Source: Pelagibius sp040217155 (lineage in GTDB: Bacteria; Pseudomonadota; Alphaproteobacteria; Kiloniellales; Kiloniellaceae). Taken from it: a stretch of DNA of 64,000 bases. Positions 12,366 to 20,828 of the stretch are shown piece after piece. The notes under the pieces are model-generated. The model was not told the origin of the DNA, searched no databases, and saw nothing but the letters and a program-made list of their open reading frames with translations. How positions within the stretch are numbered: position 1 is the first letter of the stretch; every line of letters begins with the position of its first letter. The translations under genes were made by a program, and so were the position numbers. The DNA lies in NCBI GenBank assembly GCA_040217155.1, contig JAVJNS010000029.1:124001-188000 (forward strand), in the 5' to 3' direction.

Positions 12366-13420
12366 TCGCCAAGCAGGAAGAATCCCGGCTCGCGGCGCGC
12401 AAGGCGCCGCTGGAAGAGTTTTTGGCCGCGGCGGCCGGGGCCGAGGCGGTGGAGGTCGCCGATGCCCGGCCGCTCAGCGGTGGCGCCATCCAGGAGAACT
12501 GGCTGCTGGATCTGATCGTACATGGCGGGCCTTCGGCGGGGCCGCTGGAAGCGGTGCTGCGGACCGACGCGCCGTCGTCCGTCGCCGTCAGCCGCAGCCG
12601 GGCGGAGGAGTTCATGCTGCTGCGGGTCGCCGGCCGTGCCGGGGTTTCGGTACCGGAACCGCTGTGGCTGTGCGAGGACCCCGGCGTCCTCGGCAAGACC
12701 TTCTACGTCATGCGCCGGGTTGCCGGAACCGCCGCGCCGCACCGCCTGATGAAGGAAAGCGACCTTGGCGGCGACCGTGACGCGCTGGCCGGCCGCCTGG
12801 GAATGGAACTGGCGCGCATCCATGCCATCGTGCCGCCCTGCGACGACCTCGCTTTTCTCGGCGAGCCCGCGCCCGATCCGGCGCGGGCGGCGGTGGCACG
12901 CTATCGCCGCCACCTCGATGCGCTCGGCAGCAGCTTTCTGGCGCTGGAGTGGGGCCTCAGGTGGTGCGAACTCCATGCCCCCGAACCCCAGGGGCCGGTG
13001 CTGGTGCATCAGGATTTTCGCACCGGCAACTACATGGTGGACCGCCAGGGTCTCACCGGCATTCTCGACTGGGAGTTCTGCGACTGGGGCGACCCGATGA
13101 GCGACATCGGTTGGTTCTGCGCCGCCTGCTGGCGCTACGGCCATACCGAGTTGGAGGCCGGCGGTATTGCGCCGCGCGGGCCCTTCTATCACGGCTATGA
13201 ACGCCAGTCCGGACGGAGAATTGAGCCTGGCTCCGTCGCCTTCTGGGAGATCATGGCGCACATCCGCTGGGCGGTGATCGCCCTGCAGCAGGGCGAACGC
13301 ACCCTGAGCGGCGGCGAGGAATCGCTGGAACTGGCCTTGACCGGCCGCGTCTACCCGCCCGCCGTCGAGGCTGAGATCCTGCGCCAGACAGCGCCCGGAT
13401 CGTGGCAGGCGCGGCGATGA
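12362..13420 (+). CDS. APH-type phosphotransferase, LvaA-like hydroxyacyl-CoA kinase candidate
   Basis: Aminoglycoside-phosphotransferase-fold kinase (352 aa). The Brenner-type catalytic motif HQDFRTGN is near residue 215 and the metal-binding motif is ILDWEF near 233; the nucleotide-binding N-lobe is visible from LSGGAIQENW. The start ATG at 12362 overlaps the dehydrogenase stop. Its place between an ACAD11-like dehydrogenase and a DUF6285 protein is that of LvaA, which phosphorylates 4-hydroxyacyl-CoA. An antibiotic-resistance role is unlikely in this setting. Confidence 0.9.
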   Translation: MIAKQEESRLAARKAPLEEFLAAAAGAEAVEVADARPLSGGAIQENWLLDLIVHGGPSAGPLEAVLRTDAPSSVAVSRSRAEEFMLLRVAGRAGVSVPEPLWLCEDPGVLGKTFYVMRRVAGTAAPHRLMKESDLGGDRDALAGRLGMELARIHAIVPPCDDLAFLGEPAPDPARAAVARYRRHLDALGSSFLALEWGLRWCELHAPEPQGPVLVHQDFRTGNYMVDRQGLTGILDWEFCDWGDPMSDIGWFCAACWRYGHTELEAGGIAPRGPFYHGYERQSGRRIEPGSVAFWEIMAHIRWAVIALQQGERTLSGGEESLELALTGRVYPPAVEAEILRQTAPGSWQARR

Positions 13421-13776
13421 GCGGCGGCGAGCCGAAGGGCGCCCGATTGCTTGCCTTGGCGCGGCAGGAGCTGCTCGAGGCCGTGTTGCCCGCGTTGAGT
13501 GGAGACGCGCGCTATCGCGCCCGGCTGATCGCCAATGCCATGAAGATCGCCGTGCAGGAACTGGAAAGCGCTGCGGCCATGACCGAGGCGACGGCCGTTG
13601 ATCTCGCGGCCTTTGCACAAAGTGCCGAGATCCCGACCGCGGCGGGCGGTGACGGGTCGGCGGACCCTGAAACAGCACTTCGCGATGCCTTGCGCGGGGG
13701 AAGCCTTGATGCCAGCGAAGACCTTCACAACTTGCTGGCTGTACTCAACCGCCGGCGCCGCGACGTTCTGGGCTAA
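13417..13776 (+). CDS. DUF6285 small protein, LvaB-like partner candidate
   Basis: A 119-aa, largely helical, soluble protein with no membrane segment. Families of this size and pattern (ARLIANAMKIAVQELE, then a C-terminal EDLHNLLAVLNRR) are found next to APH-type kinases and acyl-CoA dehydrogenases. In the lva system the small LvaB protein is needed for kinase activity. ATG at 13417 overlaps the kinase stop (ATGA); a GTG at 13402 is possible but less well placed. It is the last gene of the operon and probably a kinase subunit. Confidence 0.78.
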   Translation: MSGGEPKGARLLALARQELLEAVLPALSGDARYRARLIANAMKIAVQELESAAAMTEATAVDLAAFAQSAEIPTAAGGDGSADPETALRDALRGGSLDASEDLHNLLAVLNRRRRDVLG

Positions 13777-14194
13777 AAGTAGAATCAATTTCTCGTAACA
13801 ATTGTATACTTACGATGTCCCGCGCTCAAGGGCGGTTGCGCTGTCCAGTCTCTTACCAATTGAAACGGAAGGGGAATTTGAGTTACCCCCGAGTTCCACA
13901 GGTAAGCGGCCGGGGCCCTGATTGACAGCTTGCCAGCGCGGTGCGAGCATCTTGTTCAACCAGCAGATAATGTTGAGAAAAGCAGGGCAGCGCTTTGAAG
14001 AAGTTTGGCTCAGGGAGCCGCGCCACCTTTGTCAGCCCCTACCTTCGTCGTCCACTTCGGCCTCTGAACAAGGTCATGAGTGAGCGCGAGGTCGATGACG
14101 TCGCTGATAGTCCGCGCCAGCCCGCAAACGACACGCATGGGGAAGAGGCGTCTGCAATCTGGAAGAGAAGCCGGAAGCCGATCGCAGCTTCGGA
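13777..14194. other. Intergenic stretch, no convincing gene
   Basis: After the operon end the base composition becomes more AT-rich for about 100 nt and then mixed. I see no RNA gene and no strong hairpin-plus-T-run. One short frame (13995-14198) is listed separately with low confidence. The stretch ends where the inverted-repeat element begins. Confidence 0.5.
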
Positions 14195-14198
14195 CTAA
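13995..14198 (+). CDS. Doubtful small hypothetical protein
   Basis: A 67-codon frame starting at TTG, with an internal ATG at 14076, rich in Arg, Ser and charged residues and without a recognisable domain. Its TAA stop (14196-14198) lies inside the CTAAAG end of the inverted-repeat element, as happens with real genes at the second copy. That is the only reason to list it; it may well be noise. Confidence 0.15.
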   Translation: MKKFGSGSRATFVSPYLRRPLRPLNKVMSEREVDDVADSPRQPANDTHGEEASAIWKRSRKPIAASD

Positions 14199-14361
14199 AG
14201 CACTTTGCGCCCAAATTGAACCATTCTGCCAGGCGGATTTGCGCCAGTACCGGCGGGCTTTGGCTTGACCATAGCGCCGCTATGTCCGGCGCCAAATCCA
14301 CTTGGTCCTGACACAAATCCGCCTGGCAGAATGGTTCAATTTGGGCGCAAAGCGCCTTGAG
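14195..14361. repeat. Long inverted-repeat (MITE-like) element, copy 1
   Basis: About 167 bp. Outer arms 14203-14241 and 14314-14352 are perfect 39-bp inverted copies (each begins CTTTGCGCCCAAATTGAACC read inward). A 72-nt centre contains a second small palindrome, CATAGCGCCGCTATG (14270-14284). Ends read CTAAAG on the left and CTCAAG on the right (inward). The centre and the first part of the arms recur at 48337-48519, so this is a dispersed family and not a chance hairpin. It has no coding capacity. It could be a non-autonomous transposon, or an RNA-level structure at transcript ends. Confidence 0.85.
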
Positions 14362-14422
14362 TTCCAGACTCTGGAATTCCAACTCGACAGATGTGTGGAT
14401 TGGCGGCGCGGCGCGGTCCGGT

Positions 14423-14782
14423 TCAGGCCGGCACGGGGGCCGGCTGTTCCAGGTCCACCATGTTTCGAATGCAGACGGAAATAAGACCGAGGGAGTCATC
14501 GGAGAAGTCGAACTCAATCCCGAGTTCACGATTGCTCCGCCAGACCTGCGCGCAGATCACCGGTTCGCTTTCGGGATGACTGAGTTCGATCGTGCTGGCC
14601 TCGGGAACTTCTTCGTCGAAAATCAGCTTGGCACCGCCGAGCGACACGTCGATGACAGTGCAGGCTACGACCCTGCCATCGAAACTGGCGGCAAGGGCAA
14701 AACTTCGCTCTGCCGAATAACGGGGCCATTCTCTGCGGTTTGGGTCGGCCGTCTTGGCCTGCGACGCACCGGAATTTGCCAC
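14423..14782 (-). CDS. PilZ domain protein (c-di-GMP binding)
   Basis: A 119-aa single-domain PilZ protein. The two c-di-GMP contacts are present: RxxxR in NRREWPRYSAER and (D/N)xSxxG in DVSLGGAKL. I chose the GTG at 14782 because GAGG lies at normal spacing; a GTG at 14830 would add 16 basic residues but has no good ribosome site. It stands alone on the minus strand between the lva-like operon and the polysaccharide island, about 780 nt from galE. It may be the c-di-GMP sensor for polymer production, though nothing in the sequence proves the link. Confidence 0.85.
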   Translation of the reverse strand: MANSGASQAKTADPNRREWPRYSAERSFALAASFDGRVVACTVIDVSLGGAKLIFDEEVPEASTIELSHPESEPVICAQVWRSNRELGIEFDFSDDSLGLISVCIRNMVDLEQPAPVPA

Positions 14783-15564
14783 GGGTGCTGTCCTCTTTCC
14801 TGATTTGAGGCGTGCCGTGCCGATTCGCACATTTCATCATAAAAGCCTGACGACCGAATCTTAACAAATAGTTATCTCCGTGAAATGCCGCGGATGATTA
14901 TTCAACCAGCCGGTTGCCGGCCACATGACAGGCCGGCGGGAAGCCGCGCCGCCGCGCCGGGCAGTCTGCCGCCACTTTCTTCGGCGGTGGACAGTTGTTG
15001 GACGTTTGCGGCGGCACCAGTTCCCGATATCGGCGACTCCGAACGGAATAAGCACGCCAACGCTCTCAGCCGAACGATAATTGGCATGGGATGACGCTGC
15101 GTGGCAGCGCGGTCACCGCGTCACAGCCTGCTGCCCCCTTCGTTCCGCTTGGCGACGTCGGCATTGCGGCGCGTTGCTTCGATGTGACCGAGACACTGCA
15201 TTCACCCCGAGACGGATTTCGTCTCTAGCGTGTGCACTTAGAGCCTCAATTCTGACAAACAATTGCTACAGGCACACCAGGCATTTCTAGATAACACTCT
15301 GAATCGCCATTGGAACTGGAAACATAAGGGACCCGGATCAAACCGGGCCGGCAATAGAGGTCGAGTTGGAGTAGCCGAACGCGGGCGGCAGGTTACAGCT
15401 TTTACATGTCGTTGCCCTCATATGGCGCGGCTTTCCCGTCTCGACATTCCCGGGAGGACTTGTACGGCGACGCCGGTCGGTGCCGCCAAGGAGGGGAGTC
15501 TGCGCCTGGTGATCGAAGCCCGTGAGGTTCCGGAGGCCATCGTAGAAAGCGGAGAGGTCCGGCA
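14783..15564. other. Long intergenic region upstream of the polysaccharide island
   Basis: No convincing gene. It holds a perfect 7-bp hairpin (GCCGGCC 14916-14922 with GGCCGGC 14931-14937) upstream of the PilZ gene and a 5-bp stem (15332-15336 with 15343-15347). The part 15220-15330 is AT-richer and is the likeliest place for the island promoter, but I cannot fix -35/-10 boxes. A short frame from 15422 starts MARLSRLDIPG, which resembles the N-terminus of REP-associated tyrosine transposases and may be a relic. Confidence 0.5.
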
Positions 15565-16587
15565 ATGGCGAAAGCGACTGCGACTTTGATCACCGGCGGT
15601 GCCGGTTACATCGGCAGCCACGCCGTCTTGGCGCTGCTTGACGCCGGCAGACCTGTCGTCGTTCTGGACGACCTTTCCACCGGCTGCCGCGGTGTGGTGC
15701 CCGACGGCGTTGTCTTCGTGGAGGGCGATGCCGGCGACAGGGACCTGGTCGAAGGGCTGATCGCCGCGCAAGGGATCGATTCGGTCATCCACTTCGCCGG
15801 CAGCATCCTGGTTGAGGAATCCGTTCAAGTACCGCTGTCGTATTACGCAAACAATGTCTGCGTCAGCCGCAACCTTTTGGAAGCCTGCCTGCGCAGGGAT
15901 GTCAGGCGCGTCATCTTCTCGTCCTCGGCGGCGGTTTACGGCGCGGCCGAGCGGTCGCCGATTCCCGAGACCGCGCCGACCAACCCCATCAACCCCTACG
16001 GCAATTCCAAGCTGGTCACCGAGATGATGCTGCGCGATACCGCCGCGGCGACGAAACTGCGCTTCGTCGCCCTGCGCTACTTCAATGTGGCCGGTGCCGA
16101 CCCCCTGGGCCGGGCCGGGCAGCTCGGCCCGGTGGCCACGCATCTTGTCAAGATTGCCAGCCAGGTGGCCGCCGGTGTCCGCGAGTCCGTCGCCATCTAC
16201 GGCACGGACTACGACACGCCGGACGGCACCTGCGTGCGCGACTATATCCATGTCAGCGACCTTGCCGAGGCTCACGTCGCGGCCCTGCGTTATCTGGAAG
16301 CGGACGGCGAGAGCTGCAGTCTCAACTGCGGCTACGGCCACGGCTATTCGGTGCGCGAGGTGCTGCAGGCGGTGGAGCGCTGCATCGGCCGCCCTCTCAA
16401 TCCCGGATCGGCGCCACGGCGGGCCGGCGATCCGCCGAAGCTGGTGGCCGATGTCACCGCCCTGCGGCGGGCGCTCGATTGGACGCCGCGTTTCGACGAT
16501 TTGGAAGAGATCATCCATTCCGCCGTCAACTGGGAGAAGTCCGTATCGCCGATAATTGAATTGGAGCCGGCCAGTGGGTGCGCCTGA
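15565..16587 (+). CDS. galE: UDP-glucose 4-epimerase (GalE/ExoB)
   Basis: Interconverts UDP-glucose and UDP-galactose in the cytoplasm, supplying UDP-Gal for polymer synthesis (340 aa). NAD-binding motif GGAGYIGSH is at residues 11-19, the SSSAAVYG catalytic Ser/Thr region near 115 and YGNSK (YxxxK) near 140. The start at 15565 is directly in front of the nucleotide-binding strand. First gene of the polysaccharide island; the next gene overlaps its end by 14 nt. Confidence 0.95.
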   Translation: MAKATATLITGGAGYIGSHAVLALLDAGRPVVVLDDLSTGCRGVVPDGVVFVEGDAGDRDLVEGLIAAQGIDSVIHFAGSILVEESVQVPLSYYANNVCVSRNLLEACLRRDVRRVIFSSSAAVYGAAERSPIPETAPTNPINPYGNSKLVTEMMLRDTAAATKLRFVALRYFNVAGADPLGRAGQLGPVATHLVKIASQVAAGVRESVAIYGTDYDTPDGTCVRDYIHVSDLAEAHVAALRYLEADGESCSLNCGYGHGYSVREVLQAVERCIGRPLNPGSAPRRAGDPPKLVADVTALRRALDWTPRFDDLEEIIHSAVNWEKSVSPIIELEPASGCA

Positions 16588-17845
16588 CCACGACCGGGCA
16601 GCGATGCCCAAGGGGGAGTCAAATCTGGCAGGCTGCGTCGCCTTTTTCGGCCATGACTCCGCTGAAAGCACGGTGATCAAGCGCATCCGCGCCTTTACCG
16701 CCCAGGGGCTGGAGGTGCTCGGGTTCAACTTCCGGCGCGACAAGTTCAGCAGCGGTGGCCGGCGCTTTTGGGAGAACATTCATCTCGGCGTTACCGAGGA
16801 CCGGGCCTACGGTCGCCGCCTGCTGGCCCTGTGTCGCGCCTTGCCCAGAATTCTGCGGCATAGAAGGAGACTCCGCCGTGTCGAGTTCTTCTACGCCCGC
16901 AACATCGACATGTGCGCCCTGGCGCTGGCGGCCAGGTGGCTGTCGCGGGCCTCGGCGCCGGTGGTCTACGAAGTCCTCGACGTGCAGAGGGTTTTCATCG
17001 GCAGGGGGATTGTCTCGGCGCTGTTCCGCTGGGCTGAACGCCGGCTGCTCAATCGCATCGATCTGCTGGTGGTGTCCTCGCCGGGCTTCATCGAGAATTA
17101 CTTCCGCAGCCGTCAGGGCTATCGCGGCCGCTGCTTCCTTCTGGAAAACAAGATCAGCTTCGCCCAAGCCGTCGCCGTCGAGCGCCCCCGCGAGGCGCCC
17201 TTGGTCGACTGCGCGGCGGCGGAAGTACCGGCGCGCTGGGTGATCGGCTGGTTCGGGACTCTGCGCTGTCCAAAGAGCCTCGACATACTCTGCCAGATCG
17301 CCGCGGCGCTGCCGGACAAGGTCGAGATCTATATGCGGGGCGTGCCGACGGAAACCGGGCAGGAAACCTTCGAGCGGGCGATTGCCGGCCACCCGAACAT
17401 GATTTACGGCGGCGAGTACCGCAATCCGGGCGATCTAGCCGAGATCTACGGCCGGGTTCACCTGACCTGGGCCTTCGATTTTCTGGATGAGGGCAGCAAT
17501 TCCAAGTGGCTGCTTCCGAACCGCATCTACGAAGGGGGCTACTTCGGCAGCGTCGCTTTGGCCGCCAGGGATAGCCAGACCGGCGAAAAGCTGCGCGAGC
17601 ACGGTCTCGGCTACACCTTCGAAGCGCCGGAAGTGGAAAACCTCATCGCCTTCCTGCGCTGGTACTCGATCGACGAGCACCTGGCGCGCCGGGCGCAGGT
17701 CCTGTCTCTTCCGGCTTCAGCCTTCTGCGACGTATACGACACCCGGGACCTCTGCGAGGTGATCTTCAATCTGCCGCAGCCGTCGTCGCGCCGCGCCACA
17801 GCGTCGATGCCGCGGACCCACGTCTACGAACAGCCGGGGGAATAG
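16574..17845 (+). CDS. Glycosyltransferase, GT4-like (GT-B fold)
   Basis: Probable cytoplasmic sugar transferase (423 aa). An N-terminal Rossmann-like half contains VVYEVLDVQR and LLVVSSPGFIENYF; the C-terminal half has a nucleotide-sugar region with EGSNSKWLLPNRIYEGGYFG near residue 305, as in group-1 transferases. The GTG at 16574 is preferred because GGAG sits 7 nt upstream; an ATG at 16604 is the alternative. It overlaps the galE end. The donor and acceptor sugars are unknown. Confidence 0.82.
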   Translation: MGAPDHDRAAMPKGESNLAGCVAFFGHDSAESTVIKRIRAFTAQGLEVLGFNFRRDKFSSGGRRFWENIHLGVTEDRAYGRRLLALCRALPRILRHRRRLRRVEFFYARNIDMCALALAARWLSRASAPVVYEVLDVQRVFIGRGIVSALFRWAERRLLNRIDLLVVSSPGFIENYFRSRQGYRGRCFLLENKISFAQAVAVERPREAPLVDCAAAEVPARWVIGWFGTLRCPKSLDILCQIAAALPDKVEIYMRGVPTETGQETFERAIAGHPNMIYGGEYRNPGDLAEIYGRVHLTWAFDFLDEGSNSKWLLPNRIYEGGYFGSVALAARDSQTGEKLREHGLGYTFEAPEVENLIAFLRWYSIDEHLARRAQVLSLPASAFCDVYDTRDLCEVIFNLPQPSSRRATASMPRTHVYEQPGE

Positions 17846-17849
17846 CGAC

Positions 17850-19004
17850 GTGTCGGTAATCCTGCTCGGACTCTGTGTCCTCTGTGCTGTGGCGGTGGCC
17901 TACCCTTATGTGCTTTATCCCTTGATCCTCGCGCGCCTGCCAGAGCGGCCCTTGCAGCGGCAGGGACAGGGTGAGAGGCCGGGGCGCCAGCCGCGCCTGT
18001 CACTGGCTTTTTGCGCCCACGACGAAGCCGCGGTTGTGCCCGCCAAGATCGAGAACCTGCGGCAGTTGCGGGCTGTCGAACCCGATCTGGAGATCCTCGC
18101 CTATTCCGACGCCAGCAGCGACGCCACCGTGGAACTGCTGCGGGCCGAGCAATCCTGGATCCGGGTGTTCCCGGCGGACGAGCGACATGGCAAGAGCCAT
18201 GGCATGTCTGTCCTCGTCCAGGAGGCCCGTGGCGATGTCGTCATCTTTACCGACGCCAATGTCATGGTCGATCCCGCGGCTCTCGCCGCCCTTCGGGAGG
18301 TTTTCTCCGACAGGCAGGTCGGCTGCGTCTGCGGCAATCTGATTTATACCAACCCCGGCGACGGCGCGACGGCGGCGGCGGGGTCACTCTATTGGCGGCT
18401 TGAGGAGCGCATCAAGAAGCTGGAGAGCCGCTGCGGGTCGACAGTCGGCGCCGACGGCTCACTTTTCGCCGTGCGCCGGGACCTCTATCCGCCCGTGCCG
18501 GCCGACATCATCGACGACATGTTCGTTTCGCTATCGATCCTCTGTGACGGCTACCGGGTCGTTCGGGATCCCGCCGTGGTCGCCTATGAGCGCGCGGCGA
18601 CCGACAGCGCCGACGAGTTCAAGCGCAAGATCCGTATCGCCTGCCAGGCGTTCAATTGCCACCGCCTGCTGTGGCCGCGGTTGAAACGGCTCCCGCCCTT
18701 GGACCTCTTCAAGTACGTCTCGCACAAGGTGCTGCGCTGGTTCGGCATCTATTTTCTCATCGCCGGCATTCTGGCGGCCGTGGGCTGGCTGCTGCTGCAA
18801 GGCCTCGGCGGCGTCGCGCTGGCCGGCCTGGTGGTTGGCTTACTGTTTTATCGGGCGGGGCGTGCCGGTGTTCCGGCTCTGCTGGGCAAGGCCGTCGAGA
18901 TTCTGCGCGCCATGGCGGCGACCGGGATCGGGTTGCTGCGATCGCGGCGCGGAGAGCGTTTTCAAACCTGGGACGTTCCCGCCAGCAGCCGGAAGGCGGG
19001 CTAG
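17850..19004 (+). CDS. Membrane-anchored GT2 glycosyltransferase
   Basis: Processive-type family 2 transferase (384 aa). One N-terminal membrane segment (LLGLCVLCAVAVAYPYVLY) is followed by a GT-A domain with SDASSD, FTDANVMVDP and the acidic pair IIDDMF, then two C-terminal membrane segments near residues 295-335. The QxxRW motif of cellulose synthases is not obvious, so it is more likely ExoA-like, adding the first sugars to the lipid-linked acceptor. GTG start 4 nt after the previous stop. Confidence 0.86.
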   Translation: MSVILLGLCVLCAVAVAYPYVLYPLILARLPERPLQRQGQGERPGRQPRLSLAFCAHDEAAVVPAKIENLRQLRAVEPDLEILAYSDASSDATVELLRAEQSWIRVFPADERHGKSHGMSVLVQEARGDVVIFTDANVMVDPAALAALREVFSDRQVGCVCGNLIYTNPGDGATAAAGSLYWRLEERIKKLESRCGSTVGADGSLFAVRRDLYPPVPADIIDDMFVSLSILCDGYRVVRDPAVVAYERAATDSADEFKRKIRIACQAFNCHRLLWPRLKRLPPLDLFKYVSHKVLRWFGIYFLIAGILAAVGWLLLQGLGGVALAGLVVGLLFYRAGRAGVPALLGKAVEILRAMAATGIGLLRSRRGERFQTWDVPASSRKAG

Positions 19005-19023
19005 CATGGGCAAGCGGCAATCG

Positions 19024-19815
19024 TCACCGGACTGCTTCGGCCTCGGGGTCGCAGCCCTTCGCCTTGCTGTCGAGGGGCAGGAAGGCGACGCAGTCGATCT
19101 CGGCCACCAGCGGTTGGCCGGGATAGGCAAATCGCCCGAGCCAGCCGTCCAGGTCCTTGCCGGCCCAAAGATGCAGGTAGATCTTGCCCGGCGTGGAAGG
19201 CAGGGGGCCGCGCTTGCCCTTTTCTTCATGGACCAGGCGGTTGTCGACGAACCAGCGGATGGCGTCGGGGCGCCACTCGAAGGCGTAGCTGTGGAAATCC
19301 ACGGAGGCGTCGAAGCCCAGGTCGATGAGCGTTTCGCGACCGCCGGTGCCGTCGCTGTAGTAGTTGAGCTGGACCTTGCGCGGCGACTTACCGAGAAATT
19401 CGAAGTCGATCTCGTCGTGCGGCGCCCCGAAGGGTGGGCCGGTGTAGGTGAAGAAGCCGGTCACCACACCCGGCGCGGCAACGGCCTTCAGGCGCGCTTC
19501 ATAACGGCCATAGCCGAAGAATTCGCGGGACTGGTACTCGCCCGAGGCGTAAGGCCGGCCGGCGGCGCCGCTGTCGGTCAGGCGGATCTGCATGCGCCCG
19601 TCGGTGAAGGAGATGTTCTTCGCGAGCCAGCCGTTGTCGATCTTGTTCCAGTCATTGGCCCAGTTGTGCGAGCGCTGCCAGCGGGATTTGTCAAAGCCGG
19701 CCAGGGTGTCGCGAAAACCGGGCGCGGCCGCCTCGCCGGCGGCGGCGCAGAGCAGGCCCGCGGCGGCCAGCAGCGGCAGGATTTTGGCGCAGTAGGTCGG
19801 CATAGAAAGGGGCAT
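19024..19815 (-). CDS. GH16 endo-beta-glucanase, ExoK-like
   Basis: Secreted family 16 glycoside hydrolase (263 aa) with signal peptide ILPLLAAAGLLCAAAGEAAA and the family catalytic signature DEIDFEFLG near residue 135 (two Glu and one Asp). Such enzymes cut beta-1,3/1,4-glucans; ExoK trims nascent succinoglycan. The ATG at 19815 follows GGAGG at about 10 nt. It is the only minus-strand gene in the first part of the island, lying between two plus-strand transferases, so it can be expressed independently. Confidence 0.9.
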   Translation of the reverse strand: MPLSMPTYCAKILPLLAAAGLLCAAAGEAAAPGFRDTLAGFDKSRWQRSHNWANDWNKIDNGWLAKNISFTDGRMQIRLTDSGAAGRPYASGEYQSREFFGYGRYEARLKAVAAPGVVTGFFTYTGPPFGAPHDEIDFEFLGKSPRKVQLNYYSDGTGGRETLIDLGFDASVDFHSYAFEWRPDAIRWFVDNRLVHEEKGKRGPLPSTPGKIYLHLWAGKDLDGWLGRFAYPGQPLVAEIDCVAFLPLDSKAKGCDPEAEAVR

Positions 19816-19889
19816 GGCGTTGGTGCCTCCGCTTCGGTCTCGATGATGTCGGCGGCAGTCTATCGCGGTGGTGCTGGGGGGCCTGTGTC

Positions 19890-20828
19890 ATGCGTGTAGC
19901 GCTCTGCGCCGCCACTTATCGGCGCCCGGAGGGGCTTGGCCGCCTGCTTGCTGCGGTCGCTGAGCTGCAAGTGCCGGGCGGCGTGGCGCTGGAGGTCGTC
20001 ATCGTCGACAACAGCCCGGACGCCGGCGCGGCGTCTCAGGTGGCCGCGGTGGAGGCCGCCCTTGCCTGGCCGCTGCACTACATCTCAGAACCGCGCCGTG
20101 GCATCACCTTTGCCCGCAATGCCGCTCTCGAGCGCGCTGCCTTGCGCAGAGCCGATTTCGTCGCCTTTATCGACGATGACGAAGTGCCGGCGCCGCGGTG
20201 GCTGATGGCCTTGCTGGCGGCGCAGCGGCGCAGTGGAGCCACGGTCATTCTGGGCGCCGTGCAGCCGGTGTTTCCGCCCGGCGCGCCGCAGTGGCTCATC
20301 GCCGGCGGGTTCTTCGAAACCCATGCCTTCACCGACGGGGCGGAAGTTCAGGACGCCCATACCGCCAATGTCCTGATCGACCTGCAGCGGCTGCGCGCCC
20401 TTGGTCTCGGCTTCGATCATCGCTATGCCTTGACCGGCGGCGAGGACACCATGCTGTTCCGCGATTTGCTGGATGCCGGCGGGCGGATCGTCTATGCGGC
20501 CGACGCAGTGGTCTATGAGACCGTGCCACTCAGCCGTGCGCGTCTGAGCTGGCTGTTGAAGCGCTGGTACCGCACCGGCAATGTCGAAGCGGCGCTTTAC
20601 CTGCGGGGCCGCCGTAGGGGGGCCTGGCGGCGTGCCGTGAACCTGCTGCGCGGCCTGACCCGCATGACTCTGGGCGGGGCGCATTTCCTCGCCGTGTTGG
20701 TGGTCTTCGGCTTTGGGCACAAGCATCGCATCGTGCGGCCGCTTTACACGCTCTGCCGCGGTTGCGGAATTCTCTCCAGCACGCTCGGCTGGAACTACCC
20801 GGAATACCGGAGGGTTCACGGCGCATGA
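19890..20828 (+). CDS. GT2 glycosyltransferase (paralogue of 27268-28239)
   Basis: Family 2 transferase (312 aa) with a GT-A domain: CAATYRRPEGL near the N-terminus, VIVDNSPD, the metal-binding AFIDDDEVPAPRW near residue 95 and the catalytic GGEDTMLFRDL near 180. A hydrophobic segment near residue 270 (HFLAVLVVFGFG) may tether it to the membrane. It shares the EPRRG block followed by ARN/ALN and the IDDD motif with the gene at 27268, suggesting duplication within the island. Confidence 0.87.
   Translation: MRVALCAATYRRPEGLGRLLAAVAELQVPGGVALEVVIVDNSPDAGAASQVAAVEAALAWPLHYISEPRRGITFARNAALERAALRRADFVAFIDDDEVPAPRWLMALLAAQRRSGATVILGAVQPVFPPGAPQWLIAGGFFETHAFTDGAEVQDAHTANVLIDLQRLRALGLGFDHRYALTGGEDTMLFRDLLDAGGRIVYAADAVVYETVPLSRARLSWLLKRWYRTGNVEAALYLRGRRRGAWRRAVNLLRGLTRMTLGGAHFLAVLVVFGFGHKHRIVRPLYTLCRGCGILSSTLGWNYPEYRRVHGA

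Noticed and set aside
12362..13420. Antibiotic-resistance aminoglycoside kinase
   Set aside because: The fold is right, but operon context and partner genes point to acyl-CoA metabolism.
14080..14268. Small plus-strand frame running into the inverted repeat
   Set aside because: About a third of it is encoded by the repeat arm and it has no ribosome site or domain.
14195..14361. Attachment site or CRISPR-like repeat
   Set aside because: It has inverted, not direct, repeats, no spacers, and no integrase or tRNA gene nearby.
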